64,000 nucleotides of DNA from Streptomyces sp. NBC_01549 (GTDB lineage Bacteria > Actinomycetota > Actinomycetes > Streptomycetales > Streptomycetaceae). Of this stretch, positions 35,305 through 44,273 are shown one piece after another; positions within the stretch are counted from its first letter, which is position 1, and the number at the start of each line of letters is the position of its first letter. Made by a program: the position numbers and the translations under genes. The notes under the pieces are model-generated. The model saw nothing but the letters and a program-made list of their open reading frames with translations, did no database searches and was not told the DNA's origin. The stretch is from the NCBI RefSeq assembly GCF_026339955.1, contig NZ_JAPEPW010000001.1, positions 4,273,001 through 4,337,000 of the forward strand. The letters run 5' to 3'.

Positions 35305-35727
35305 ATGGAGGACCCCCCACACCCCCTCCCCGCCCCCACCGACGTCTCCCTCGTCTTCCCGCCCCACCCCGTCTGGGTCCGCGCCGCCCGCGAAACCGTC
35401 CGTACTCTCCTCGCCGCCTCCCACCGCCCCGAACTCACCGACACCGCAGTGCTGCTGACCTCGGAAGCCGTCACCAACGCCATCAACGCCTGCGTCGGCA
35501 AGGACTGCACCAACCCCGTGACCCTCTACGCCGGCTGGACCGCCCCCCACCGTCTCCGCGTCCTCGTGCACGACGAAGCCCCGGGCCTGCCCACCTGCCG
35601 TACCCCCACCCCCGACGCCGAAGACGGCCGCGGCATACAGCTCATCTCGTACGGCTCCGACGCCTGGGGCGTGTGCACGCACGGCCCGGGGCCGGGCAAG
35701 GCCACTTGGTTCGAGCTCGGGCGTTGA
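35305..35727 (+). CDS. HATPase_c anti-sigma-like ATP-binding protein
   Basis: A 140-residue stand-alone GHKL ATPase. The N-box is LTSEAVTNAINACVG, where usual ExxxNA-H features are partly altered (cysteine follows where histidine is common). The G1 box is VLVHDEAPGLP (D-x-G-like), and G2 is DGRGIQLISYGSDAWGV. ATG 35305 was chosen because AAGGAG lies upstream; the frame is open from 35143. With the WhiJ-like and DUF397 genes it completes the abaA/whiJ-type cassette of streptomycetes. It resembles RsbW-type kinases, but no sigma factor gene is nearby. Confidence 0.9.
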   Translation: MEDPPHPLPAPTDVSLVFPPHPVWVRAARETVRTLLAASHRPELTDTAVLLTSEAVTNAINACVGKDCTNPVTLYAGWTAPHRLRVLVHDEAPGLPTCRTPTPDAEDGRGIQLISYGSDAWGVCTHGPGPGKATWFELGR

Positions 35728-35756
35728 TCGGGCGGCACGCGCACGCGATACGCGAC

Positions 35757-35790
35757 GGGGGCGCGGCACCCCCCCAGGCGCCGCGCCCCC
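35757..35790. terminator. Bidirectional hairpin terminator
   Basis: Perfect 11-bp inverted repeat GGGGGCGCGGC (35757-35767) / GCCGCGCCCCC (35780-35790), between the convergent ATPase and bglC genes. Confidence 0.75.
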
Positions 35791-35826
35791 TCCCCCCGCT
35801 CCCCCCGGACAAAGGAACCAAATGAC

Positions 35827-37263
35827 CTACTCGGCGTCGGCCGACGCCGCCGGCGGCAGCGACCCCGTCCGTGCCACCTTCCCGTACCAGTGCGCGCTCG
35901 ACTTGGGCGTACGGCTCAGGGTCGCGTAGTCGACGTACACCGCCCCGAACCGCTTGCCGTAGCCGTACGCCCACTCGAAGTTGTCCATCAGGGACCAGAG
36001 GTAGTAGCCCCGTACGTCCGCGCCGTCGGCGATCGCACCGCGGACCGCCGCCAGGTGGCCGTGCAGGTACGCGATGCGCTCGGGGTCGTGGACGCGGCCC
36101 TCCGGGTCCGGCTTGTCGTCGTAGGCCGCGCCGTTCTCCGTGATGTACAGCGGCAGACCCGGGACCTCCCGCGAGTAGCGCATGATCAGGTCGTGCAGGC
36201 CGGTCGGGTCGATCGTCCAGCCCATCTCCGTACGCTCGCCGGGAGTCTGGTGGAAAGCGACACCGTCCGCACCCGGCCACGGCGAGTAGGCACTCGCTCC
36301 GTGGCCGTCCGGGCGAGGGCCGTCGGACGATTCCGAAGCCGCCGACACCAGCGTCGGGGTGTAGTAGTTCAACCCCAGCGCGTCGAGCGGCTGCTTGATC
36401 ACCGCGAGGTCGCCGTCCAGGACGTACGACCAGTCCGTGATCGAGGAGGTCTCCGCGAACAGGCCTTCCGGGTAGGCACCGTGCAGCATCGGACCGTGGA
36501 ACACGCCGTTGGCCAGGTTGTCGATGCGCCGGACCGCCGCCAGATCCGCCGGGGACGGAGAAAGGGGCCTGACCACCGACGAGTTCAGGCTGACCGCGAC
36601 CGTGTTGCGGGCCGGCATCGCGGACCTCAGCGCGGTGGTGCCCAGGCCGTGCGCCAGGTTCAGATGGTGGGCCGCCTTGAGCGACGCCGCCGCGTCCGTA
36701 CGGCCCGGCGCGTGCACACCCGAGCCGTAGCCCAGGAACGCGCTGCACCAGGGCTCGTTGAGGGTGATCCACTGCTCGACACGGTCACCCAGTGCCTCGC
36801 CCACGATCTGCGCGTACTCCGCGAAACGAAACGCCGTGTCGCGCTCCGGCCAGCCACCCGCGTCCTCCAGCTCCTGCGGGAGGTCCCAGTGGTAGAGCGT
36901 GATGGCCGGCTTGATGCCGTGCGAGAGCAGCTCGTCGACGAGGTTGCGGTAGAAGTCCAGGCCCCGCTGGACCGCGGGGCCGCGACCCGTCGGCTGCACC
37001 CGGGACCAGGAGATCGAGAAGCGGTACGCGGACAGGCCCAGCTCCGCCATCAGGGCCACGTCGTCGCGGTAGCGATGGTAGTGGTCGACAGCGATGTCAC
37101 CGGTCTCGCCACCGGCCGTCTTGCCCGGCGTGTGGCTGAAGGTGTCCCAGATGGAGGGCGTACGGCCGTCCTCCCGTACCGCCCCCTCGATCTGGTACGC
37201 GGAGGTCGCCGCGCCCCAGAGGAAGGCGGGGGGAAAGGTCACGGGCGATGCGGACTCAGGCAT
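35827..37263 (-). CDS. bglC: GH1 beta-glucosidase (cellobiose hydrolysis)
   Basis: About 478 residues, intracellular (no signal peptide). The acid/base glutamate is in ITLNEPWCSAFLGY (TxNEP) and the nucleophile in LYITENGAAYDD (ITENG). FLWGAATSAYQIEGA is the GH1 N-terminal signature, and SLMDNFEWAYGYGKRFG follows. ATG 37263 (MPESASPVTF) was chosen; the frame continues upstream without family resemblance. It hydrolyses cellobiose/cello-oligosaccharides imported by CebEFG. A CebR box overlaps the start codon, so the repressor would block this gene directly. It lies 151 bases after cebG, with its own operator. Confidence 0.96.
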   Translation of the reverse strand: MPESASPVTFPPAFLWGAATSAYQIEGAVREDGRTPSIWDTFSHTPGKTAGGETGDIAVDHYHRYRDDVALMAELGLSAYRFSISWSRVQPTGRGPAVQRGLDFYRNLVDELLSHGIKPAITLYHWDLPQELEDAGGWPERDTAFRFAEYAQIVGEALGDRVEQWITLNEPWCSAFLGYGSGVHAPGRTDAAASLKAAHHLNLAHGLGTTALRSAMPARNTVAVSLNSSVVRPLSPSPADLAAVRRIDNLANGVFHGPMLHGAYPEGLFAETSSITDWSYVLDGDLAVIKQPLDALGLNYYTPTLVSAASESSDGPRPDGHGASAYSPWPGADGVAFHQTPGERTEMGWTIDPTGLHDLIMRYSREVPGLPLYITENGAAYDDKPDPEGRVHDPERIAYLHGHLAAVRGAIADGADVRGYYLWSLMDNFEWAYGYGKRFGAVYVDYATLSRTPKSSAHWYGKVARTGSLPPAASADAE

Positions 37264-37276
37264 GGAAGCGCTCCCA
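37263..37276. promoter_or_regulatory. CebR operator at bglC start
   Basis: TGGAAGCGCTCCCA differs at one base from the perfect CebR palindrome TGGGAGCGCTCCCA. It begins at the last base of the bglC start codon and covers the RBS region, a roadblock-type position. Confidence 0.85.
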
Positions 37277-37414
37277 TAGGAGGTCGTGGAGACCGACGGA
37301 AATGAAGAGGGGGAGGGAAGAGGGGAGAAGAAGAGAAGAGGGGAGGGAAGAGAGGGGGGAGGAGGGGCCATGACCGTGGTGGCCCGGCCCCCCTCTCCCG
37401 CCGGCGAAAAGAGG

Positions 37415-38323
37415 TCAGCCCTTGACGGCGCCCTGCATGATGCCGCCGACGATCTGCTTGCCGAACAGGGCGAAGACGAAGAGCAGCGGCAGCGTGCCGA
37501 GCAGCGCGCCCGCCATGATCAGGGACTGGTCGGGAGTGAAGCCGCGGCCGAGGCCCGCGACCGCGACCTGCACGGTCGGGTTGCCGGTCTGGGTGAGCAC
37601 GAGGAACGGCCACAGGAAGTCGTTCCACGTCTGCACGAACACCAGCATGCCGAGCACCGCCATGGCGGGCCGGGCGGCCGGGAACACCACGTGCCAGATC
37701 ACCCGCCAGCTGCTCGCGCCGTCGACACGGGCCGCCTCGATCAGCTCGTCCGGCAGTGCCTGGATCAGGTACTGCCGCATGAAGAACACCCCGAACGCGC
37801 TCACCAGCGACGGGAAGATCACCGCCTGCAGCTGGTCGGTCCAGTCGAGCTTGGCGACCATCATGTAGAGCGGGATCACACTGAGCTGTGGCGGCACCAT
37901 CATCGTGCCGACGACGATCAGCATCAGGGCGCCGCGGCCCTTGAAGCGCAGTTTGGCGAAGGCGAATCCGGCGAGGGTGGACAGGAAGACCACGGTCACC
38001 GCCGAAACACCCGCCACGAACGTGGTGTTGACGAAGGCCTCGCCCAGATTGGCCTCCGTCCAGGCGACGTCGAGGTTGTGGAAGAGGTTCGAGCCGAACC
38101 AGAAGGGCGGCGGGGACTGCGCCAGCCGGTTGGTGTCGCGGGAGGCGGCGATCGCGGTCCACACCAGCGGGCCCAGCGAGCCGAAGGTGAACAGTGCGAG
38201 GATGACGTACGCGAGGGGCCCCGCGTGCATCTGTCCGCCCGCGCGTGCCGACTTGGGGCGCCGCAGACGTTTCGGCGGTTCGGGTACCGCGTCCGCCGGG
38301 GGTTTCGTCAGGGTCGTCGTCAC
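37415..38323 (-). CDS. cebG: Cellobiose ABC transporter permease CebG
   Basis: A 302-residue MalG-type permease with about six membrane helices. The EAA loop ELIEAARVDGASSWRVIWHV then VFPAARPAMAVL is present, as is the C-terminal LFGKQIVGGIMQGAVKG ending typical of MalG/CebG. It follows cebF by 12 bases in cebE-cebF-cebG. With CebF it forms the channel for cellobiose and cellotriose. The ATPase (MsiK) is normally encoded elsewhere and is not in this window. Confidence 0.95.
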   Translation of the reverse strand: MTTTLTKPPADAVPEPPKRLRRPKSARAGGQMHAGPLAYVILALFTFGSLGPLVWTAIAASRDTNRLAQSPPPFWFGSNLFHNLDVAWTEANLGEAFVNTTFVAGVSAVTVVFLSTLAGFAFAKLRFKGRGALMLIVVGTMMVPPQLSVIPLYMMVAKLDWTDQLQAVIFPSLVSAFGVFFMRQYLIQALPDELIEAARVDGASSWRVIWHVVFPAARPAMAVLGMLVFVQTWNDFLWPFLVLTQTGNPTVQVAVAGLGRGFTPDQSLIMAGALLGTLPLLFVFALFGKQIVGGIMQGAVKG

Positions 38324-38335
38324 GGCCGGTTCTCC

Positions 38336-39370
38336 TTAACTACTGGCGCGCAGCCGGCGCGAGATGACGTAATTGACGATCCCGATCACGATGAGGATCA
38401 GGAACATCGTCCAGGCGATCGCGGAGGCGCGGCCCAGGTGCTGGTTGACCCAGCCCTGCTCGTAGAGGTACAGGCCGAGTGTCTGGAACTGGTGCTCGGC
38501 ACCGCCGGACGCGCCCTTGTTGGCGTCGAACAGCAGTGGCTCGCCGAAGACCTGACTTGCTCCGATGGTCGAGACGACGACGGTGAACAGGATCGTCGGC
38601 CGCAGCGACGGCAGGGTCACATGGAAGAACTGCTGCCAGCGGTTGGCCCCGTCGAGGGCCGCCGACTCGTACAGGTCGTGCGGGATCGCCTGCATCGCCG
38701 CCAGGTAGATCAGCGCGTTGTAGCCGGTCCAGCGCCAGATGACGATCGTCGAGACGGCGATCTGGGAGGGCCACTTGTCGTTCTGCCAGTCGATCTTGTC
38801 GAAACCGATGGCGTGCAGCGCCCAGTTGATCATGCCGTAGTCGCGACCGAAGAGCAGCACGAACACGAGCGAGGCGGAGGCGATCGACGTCGCGTACGGC
38901 GCGAGCATCATGACCCGGTAGAAGATCGAGCCGCGCAGCTTGTAGTTGAGGATGTGGGCGAGGCCCATCGCCATCAGCAGCTGCGGGACGGTCGAGATGA
39001 TCCCGATGGTCAGGGTGTTCTTCGCCGCGTTCCAGAAGAAGTCGTCGTCGAAGATGCGGGTGTAGTTGCGCAGGCCCGCCCACTGCATGTCGGTGGGCGC
39101 CGTCAGCTCCACCGTGTGCAGCGAGGCCCAGCCCGTGTAGATCAGCGGGAACAGGCCGAACGCGAGGAACAGCAGGAAGAACGGTGAGACGAACGCGTAC
39201 GGGCTCCACCGCAGGTCCCGCTGCCAGCGGCGGGACAGTCGGGCCCGGCGCCGCCGGTCCTTCTCGTCGGGCTCGGCGGATACGGCGTCGGCGGGCGGAC
39301 GGCCCGGGGCCGCGCCCCCCTCCTCGGCGGGGGGCGCGGCGGTGTCGTGCCGGGTGGCCATACCGGTCAC
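38336..39370 (-). CDS. cebF: Cellobiose ABC transporter permease CebF
   Basis: A 344-residue MalF-type permease. A charged N-terminal extension of about 55 residues precedes six hydrophobic helices, and the EAA loop is DLYESAALDGANRWQQFFHV then TLPSLRPTILF. Start ATG 39370 overlaps the cebE stop by four bases; ATG 39361 (MATRHDT) is an alternative. It is the middle gene of the cebEFG operon. Confidence 0.95.
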   Translation of the reverse strand: MTGMATRHDTAAPPAEEGGAAPGRPPADAVSAEPDEKDRRRRARLSRRWQRDLRWSPYAFVSPFFLLFLAFGLFPLIYTGWASLHTVELTAPTDMQWAGLRNYTRIFDDDFFWNAAKNTLTIGIISTVPQLLMAMGLAHILNYKLRGSIFYRVMMLAPYATSIASASLVFVLLFGRDYGMINWALHAIGFDKIDWQNDKWPSQIAVSTIVIWRWTGYNALIYLAAMQAIPHDLYESAALDGANRWQQFFHVTLPSLRPTILFTVVVSTIGASQVFGEPLLFDANKGASGGAEHQFQTLGLYLYEQGWVNQHLGRASAIAWTMFLILIVIGIVNYVISRRLRASS

Positions 39371-40698
39371 TTCTCGAGGTTGTTGTCGATGGTCTTGGTG
39401 GCCGTGTTCCAGGCCTCCGCGGCCGACTTGCCCTTGGTGACGAGGATGACGCCGTTGTCGGTCAGACCCTGCTGGATGATCTGGTCCTTCGGGCCGATCA
39501 CCTGGGTCGGGATGGCCTTGGCGGCCTCGGCGAAGACCTTGCCGATCGGTGTGTCACCGGTCATCGTGTTCTTCGCGTCGGTCACCTGGGGCAGGCTGTA
39601 GGCACCGGGTGCGCTCGGGAAGCTGCCCTGCACGTTGAACAGCTTGGCCTGCTGGGCGGGTGCGGTCAGCCAGGTGACCAGCTTCTCGGCCTCCGTGACG
39701 TGCTTGCCGCTCTTGGGCACGGTCAGGAAGGTGCCGCCCCAGTTGCCGGACTTGGGCGCGGCGGCCACGTCCCACTTGCCCGCGGCGTCCGGCTTCGACT
39801 TGCCCTTGAGGTAGCCGAGCATCCACGGCGGGCAGGCCACCGCGGCGAACTTGCTGTTGGCGATCGTCGTGTCCCAGGCCGGCTGGAACTGCGTCTGCGC
39901 GCCGACCAGCCCCTCCGAGGCGGCCTTCGCGGTCAGGTCGAAGGCGCTCTTGATGGCCGGGTTCGTCTTGTAGATGACCTTGCCGGAGGAGTCGTAGAAC
40001 TTCTCCTGCTCACTGCTGATGACCGCGTTGAGCAGACCACCGGGGGAGTCCATGAAGGTGGTGCCGCTGGGCGCCTTCTTCTTGTACGTCTCGCCGGCGG
40101 CGACGAGCTTGCTCCAGTCGCCCGCCCACAGCTGCCCGACCTTGTCACGGTCGGTGGGCAGGCCGGCCTGCTGGAAGAGGTCCTTGCGGTAGCAGATCGC
40201 CATCGGGCCGATGTCGGTGCCGAGTCCTATCGTCTGGCCGTCCTTGGTGGTGGCCTGCTGCCACTTCCAGTCCAGCCAGTTGCTCTTGCTCACCCCCGAG
40301 ACCTTGGACAGGTCCACGAGCTTGCTCGCCTGGGTCCCCACGACCTCGGCGATGTTGCCGACTTCGACGGCCTGCACGTCCTGCAGACCGCTGTTGGTGG
40401 TGAGGTGGTTGACCAGCGCCGGGTAGTAGTTCTCGTTGCGCTCGACGACATTCTCGGCGATCTTGATGTTCGGGTTGAGCTTCTCGTACTCGGCGTAGAG
40501 GCCGGCCTCCTTGAATCCCTGGGTGCCGAAGAGACCCAGGGTGATCGTGGTCTTGCCCTTGCCTCCGCCCGTGTCGCCGCTGCTCCCATCGCTGCTTCCA
40601 CCACTGTCGTCGGCACAGCCGGCCAGCAGCCCTGTGGTCAGCGCGGCGACGGCCGCGAGGGCCCCCAGACTGCGGGACCGACGGGTGATCGTGCGCAT
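39367..40698 (-). CDS. cebE: Cellobiose-binding lipoprotein CebE
   Basis: A 443-residue family 1 solute-binding protein. The lipoprotein signal has arginines (RRSRSLGALAAVAAL) and a lipobox LLAGC at about residue 27, followed by a Gly/Ser/Asp-rich spacer. The mature region begins TITLGLFGTQGFKEAGL, with WQQATTKDGQTIGLGTDIGP as the conserved binding-cleft region. It is the first gene of the operon; ATG 40698 is preceded by AGGAGG. A perfect CebR box lies about 115 bases upstream. Confidence 0.96.
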   Translation of the reverse strand: MRTITRRSRSLGALAAVAALTTGLLAGCADDSGGSSDGSSGDTGGGKGKTTITLGLFGTQGFKEAGLYAEYEKLNPNIKIAENVVERNENYYPALVNHLTTNSGLQDVQAVEVGNIAEVVGTQASKLVDLSKVSGVSKSNWLDWKWQQATTKDGQTIGLGTDIGPMAICYRKDLFQQAGLPTDRDKVGQLWAGDWSKLVAAGETYKKKAPSGTTFMDSPGGLLNAVISSEQEKFYDSSGKVIYKTNPAIKSAFDLTAKAASEGLVGAQTQFQPAWDTTIANSKFAAVACPPWMLGYLKGKSKPDAAGKWDVAAAPKSGNWGGTFLTVPKSGKHVTEAEKLVTWLTAPAQQAKLFNVQGSFPSAPGAYSLPQVTDAKNTMTGDTPIGKVFAEAAKAIPTQVIGPKDQIIQQGLTDNGVILVTKGKSAAEAWNTATKTIDNNLEK

Positions 40699-41130
40699 TG
40701 CGTCCTCCTGTTGCCTGACGTGCCGACCCCCCGGCCAACTGCACTGTTGGGCCCGTTGTTTCTCGCTGCGGCTCGGGCGGGGAACGTGCGGGATGTGTAT
40801 GTGTCAGGTACCGTGGGAGCGCTCCCACAGGTGATGTGTTGAAGAGTCGTCGGTTCGCGCGGGGGTGTCAAGGGAGCCGACGCGGAGAGATGCGTTCAGT
40901 TATCGGCCTGTTAGCTAACTCCGGGGGGCGGCCGCGAGGGGGTGCCGCGAACGGTTGAAGTGGCTCGTGTCAGTGGGGTATTGGCCCCGGCGGGACGGTC
41001 GGCCGGCGGCCCCTGGCCGGGATCGGCGCGCAACCTCGTCCACGTACGGGTTGCCGGGGTCACGCTGGTGATCGGGACTGTTAGATTCCAGGCCAGTCGC
41101 GGAGCGCGCGATGTCGACGGGAGGCGGACC
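40699..41130. promoter_or_regulatory. cebE-cebR divergent promoter region
   Basis: A 432-base gap containing a perfect CebR box at 40813-40826 on the cebE side. GGGAGGCGG immediately precedes the cebR start. No second box was seen on the cebR side. The rest has no recognised feature. Confidence 0.7.
40813..40826. promoter_or_regulatory. CebR operator upstream of cebE
   Basis: Perfect 14-bp palindrome TGGGAGCGCTCCCA, the consensus CebR site in streptomycetes. Confidence 0.95.
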
Positions 41131-42186
41131 ATGGCAAGCCACGGAGCGCGGGGCCGGGGAGGCGGCCGGCCGACCTTGGAAGAGGTCGCGGCACGCGCGG
41201 GCGTGGGCCGCGGCACGGTGTCCCGGGTGATCAACGGCTCCCCGAGGGTCAGCGACGCGACCCGCGCGGCCGTCGAGGCGGCGGTCGCCGAACTCGGCTA
41301 CGTCCCGAACACGGCGGCACGCGCCCTCGCCGCCAACCGCACGGACGCGATCGCCCTCGTCGTCCCTGAGCCCGAGACCCGCTTCTTCGCGGAACCGTAC
41401 TTCTCGGACATGCTGCGCGGTGTCGGCGCGGAGCTCTCCGACACCGAGATGCAGCTGCTGCTGATCTTCGCGGGCAGCGACCGGGAGCGGCAGCGCCTCG
41501 CCCAGTATCTGGCCGCGCACCGCGTCGACGGCGTACTCCTCGTCTCCGTCCACGCCGACGACCCGCTGCCCGACCTCCTCTCCCAGCTGGAGATCCCGGC
41601 CGTGATCAGCGGTCGCCGCTCGGCGGACGAGACTCTGCCGTCCGTGGACTCCGACAACTACGGCGGAGGCCGCATGGCCGTCGAGCACCTGATCGCCCGG
41701 GGACGTCAGAGGATCGTCCACCTGGCGGGCCGCCTCGACGTCTTCGGTGCCCAGCGCCGTGTCGACGGCTACCGCGAGGGCCTGCGCGCGGCCGGACGCG
41801 AGGTGGGCGACCGGCTGATCGCCCCGGGCGACTTCACCGAGGAGGGCGGCCGGCGCGCGATGACCGAGCTGCTCGCCCGCTGCCCGGACCTGGACGCGGT
41901 GTTCGCGGGCTCGGACGTGATGGCGGCGGGCGCCCGCCAGGTCCTGCGCGAGGTGGGCCGCCGCATACCCGACGACGTGGCGCTCGTCGGGTACGACGAC
42001 TCCGCCATCGCCCGCCACATGGACCCGCCCCTGACGAGCGTGCGCCAGCCGATCGAGGAGATGGGCCGCGCCATGATCGACCTGCTGCTCGGGGAGATCG
42101 CCGACCGCCGCCCCGCGGTCTCGCGCGGTCTGGAGAAGCGACAGGTCGTGCTGCCGTCCGAACTGGTGGTACGGGCCTCGTCCTGA
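41131..42186 (+). CDS. cebR: LacI-family repressor CebR
   Basis: A 351-residue LacI/GalR regulator. The N-terminal HTH PTLEEVAARAGVGRGTVSRV and hinge PNTAARALAANRTDAIALVV are followed by a periplasmic-binding-protein-like sugar-sensing domain (VDGVLLVSVHADDP, AVFAGSDVMAAGARQVLREV, DVALVGYDDSAIARHMDPPL). ATG 41131 follows GGGAGG; earlier in-frame codons lack family similarity. Known CebR orthologues are released from DNA by cellobiose and control cebEFG and bglC, matching the two operators here. Confidence 0.96.
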   Translation: MASHGARGRGGGRPTLEEVAARAGVGRGTVSRVINGSPRVSDATRAAVEAAVAELGYVPNTAARALAANRTDAIALVVPEPETRFFAEPYFSDMLRGVGAELSDTEMQLLLIFAGSDRERQRLAQYLAAHRVDGVLLVSVHADDPLPDLLSQLEIPAVISGRRSADETLPSVDSDNYGGGRMAVEHLIARGRQRIVHLAGRLDVFGAQRRVDGYREGLRAAGREVGDRLIAPGDFTEEGGRRAMTELLARCPDLDAVFAGSDVMAAGARQVLREVGRRIPDDVALVGYDDSAIARHMDPPLTSVRQPIEEMGRAMIDLLLGEIADRRPAVSRGLEKRQVVLPSELVVRASS

Positions 42187-42222
42187 CGCGCGGAAAGGCT
42201 TCGATAGGGCAATCTGATCGGT

Positions 42223-43053
42223 ATGGTCCTCCATCCGTTGCTCGGAGTCGATGAAGTGCCCGCCATGGAGCCCTACCTGGGCAGGGTGGGGGAGGTGTTC
42301 CAAGCGTTCCGGGAGCAGGACTCGGGATGCGTGTCGTACGGCGTCCGGCTGCTCGACGGGGCGCGCTGGTTCGTCAAGGAGGCGGTGACCGACCGCGGCC
42401 GGCGCTCGCTCGAACGGGCCTGGGCCTTCCACCGGGCCGTACGGCACCGGGCGATCGTCCCGCAGGTCCACCGCATCGCCGTGGGGCGCGGCGGCGCGGC
42501 GGTGGTGATGCCCTGGCGGGAGGGCGAGGTGCTGTACCCGGCCATGCTGGGCGGACCGCGCGACCGTACGGGCCCGGGCACCCCCATGGCCCGCTTCCGC
42601 GCCCTGCCGACCTCCCTCGTCCTGGCCGCCTTCGAACGGGTGCTCGACGCCCATCTCGCGGTGGAGCTCGCCGGGCATGTCGCGGTCGACTTCTACGACG
42701 GCGCACTGCTGTACGACTTCAGGGGCGACGTCGTCCATCTGGTCGACCTCGACGAGTACCGGCCGGGCCCGTTCGTGGTCGAGGAGGAGCGCCTGCCGGG
42801 TTCGCGCCGGTTCATGGCCCCCGAGGAGTTCGTGTGCGGGGCCGTGATCGACACCCGTACGACCGTCTTCACGCTCGGCCGCACCGCCCGGCTCCTCCTG
42901 GACGCGGGGGACGAGGAACGCGCCTGGCGGGGCACCCCGGCCCAGCAGGCGGTGATCGTCCGGGCGACCCGGTCCGAACCCGAGGAACGCTTCGAGGACG
43001 TCCATCGGTTCGCCGACGCGTGGCGGGCCGCGGGCCGCTCGCACACCGGCTGA
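42223..43053 (+). CDS. Protein-kinase-like / phosphotransferase protein
   Basis: A 276-residue protein with a degenerate kinase fold. A lysine in ARWFVKEAV would be the ATP-binding residue, AVVMPWREGEVLYP resembles the hinge region, AGHVAVDFYDGALLYDFRGD replaces the usual HRDLKxxN catalytic loop, and HLVDLDEYRPGPF stands where DFG would be. The C-terminal part (RFMAPEEFVCGAVIDTRTTV) resembles the substrate-facing lobe of Ser/Thr kinases. There is no membrane segment. Activity is uncertain because the catalytic-loop chemistry is non-standard. ATG 42223; ATG 42265 is an alternative. Confidence 0.75.
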   Translation: MVLHPLLGVDEVPAMEPYLGRVGEVFQAFREQDSGCVSYGVRLLDGARWFVKEAVTDRGRRSLERAWAFHRAVRHRAIVPQVHRIAVGRGGAAVVMPWREGEVLYPAMLGGPRDRTGPGTPMARFRALPTSLVLAAFERVLDAHLAVELAGHVAVDFYDGALLYDFRGDVVHLVDLDEYRPGPFVVEEERLPGSRRFMAPEEFVCGAVIDTRTTVFTLGRTARLLLDAGDEERAWRGTPAQQAVIVRATRSEPEERFEDVHRFADAWRAAGRSHTG

Positions 43054-43055
43054 GG

Positions 43056-43571
43056 TCACCGCCGTAGCGGCAGCTCCCACCGGACTTCGCCGTCCTGGTA
43101 CCGGTCGGTCGGGCTCAGCCCGGCCGCCGCGGCGACGGCCGCGGAGGCCCGGTGGCCGGGGTGGATGTGCGCGACGACGGTACGGATGCCGGCCTCCTCG
43201 CCCAACCGGCCGACCAGCCCCCGTGCCGCCTCCCCGGCGAACCCACGCCCCTGCCAGGGCGTGCCCACCACCCAGGCGATCTCCGCGACCTCTCCGGTGA
43301 CCGTCGCCTGGACCGTACCCACGAGACATCCCTCCTCGCGCAGCCGCAGCACCCAGTTGCACCAGACGACGGCCGGGTCGGGGGAGCCCGCGACGAGACG
43401 TTCATAGCGTGAACGCAAGGCCTCGGGAGTGGCGGGTGCGCCGCCGATGAACGCGTGCAGCGCCGGGTCGGACAACACCTCGGCCATTTCCCCGGCGTGT
43501 TCGACGCGGAGGGGGAGGAGACCGAGGCGGGCGGTGCGCAGGGTGTGGGCGGGCAGGTGGGGTGGGGGCAT
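43056..43571 (-). CDS. GNAT-family N-acetyltransferase
   Basis: A 171-residue GNAT of the RimJ/RimL-like type. RTARLGLLPLRVEHAGEMAE is the N-terminal motif, and the acetyl-CoA pyrophosphate loop is WQGRGFAGEAARGLVGRL. The C-terminal HIHPGHRASAAVAAAAGLSP matches the NxxS-like region, with HRAS replacing the usual asparagine. It is convergent with the kinase-like gene (2-base gap). The substrate is unknown. Confidence 0.9.
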   Translation of the reverse strand: MPPPHLPAHTLRTARLGLLPLRVEHAGEMAEVLSDPALHAFIGGAPATPEALRSRYERLVAGSPDPAVVWCNWVLRLREEGCLVGTVQATVTGEVAEIAWVVGTPWQGRGFAGEAARGLVGRLGEEAGIRTVVAHIHPGHRASAAVAAAAGLSPTDRYQDGEVRWELPLRR

Positions 43572-44022
43572 TGGGTGAGCCTAGAGGGCGCATCGGACAC
43601 GCACGGACTCGGCCGTACGGCCGCACGCAGCCAGGACTCTTCCACGCCGAGCGCGGTGGCGGCCTCCGAGTAGCTGTGGAGGGAGATCAGGACGCGTGTG
43701 TCTGGGGCCGAGGCAACTCTCCTTGCGTTGTGTCGCCGCAGCTTCCATTGCCACTCACGGTTTGGAGGGGCCGGAGCAAGCTGGTAAAGCGCTATCCGCT
43801 GGGGTGCGACATCGCCGTCGACTTGCCGTAATGTCCCGTGATCGTTGGCACTGCGTCACGGAGAGGCGCTGACCGCGGTCGGTGAAGAGGCGACAGTGAT
43901 CGGCGCGTCTTCGTCCACCGTTGAAATATGGACCGATCCGACGCTTCGGAAGCTGCGGGCAGAGCTGCAGCGGATGCAGCGCCGGCCCGTAGCCTCACGT
44001 GCCCACGCCTCGCCATAGCGGT
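43572..44022. other. 451-base stretch with no supported gene
   Basis: Several open frames exist, but none has recognisable domains or convincing starts. The stretch is somewhat less GC-rich than neighbouring DNA around 43700-43850. It marks the left border of the polyketide cluster. Nothing specific is seen. Confidence 0.4.
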
Positions 44023-44259
44023 TCAACCCGTGGCATTCCCGCGACCTGGCCAAGCACGCGGGTCGGCGTAGGCCTGGCGGCGCTCCGGCCTGCGCCAGCT
44101 TGCCGCCAGGCGCGGTTTGCTGGTCGGTCCCGGCGGCTGCACGCTTGATGTGCTGTTTCGGATCCGCACCACGGCCATCAGTGCCGCGAGCTCTTCGGGG
44201 CTCGGAAATCCCCGGTGCACGCGTACGGTTCGCGGGCCCGCTTCCGCCTTCCGGCTCAT
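44023..44259 (-). CDS. Acyl-CoA carboxylase epsilon subunit
   Basis: A 78-residue protein with the epsilon-subunit pattern: TVRVHRGFPSPEELAALMAV at the N-terminus and ASWRRPERRQAYADPRAW at the C-terminus. ATG 44259 follows GAGGAG and lies 14 bases after the beta subunit gene. In actinomycetes epsilon subunits stabilise alpha-beta carboxylases. Here it accompanies a cluster-encoded carboxyltransferase, suggesting a dedicated malonyl-CoA supply. Confidence 0.85.
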   Translation of the reverse strand: MSRKAEAGPRTVRVHRGFPSPEELAALMAVVRIRNSTSSVQPPGPTSKPRLAASWRRPERRQAYADPRAWPGRGNATG

Positions 44260-44273
44260 CTTGGGCTCCTCTG

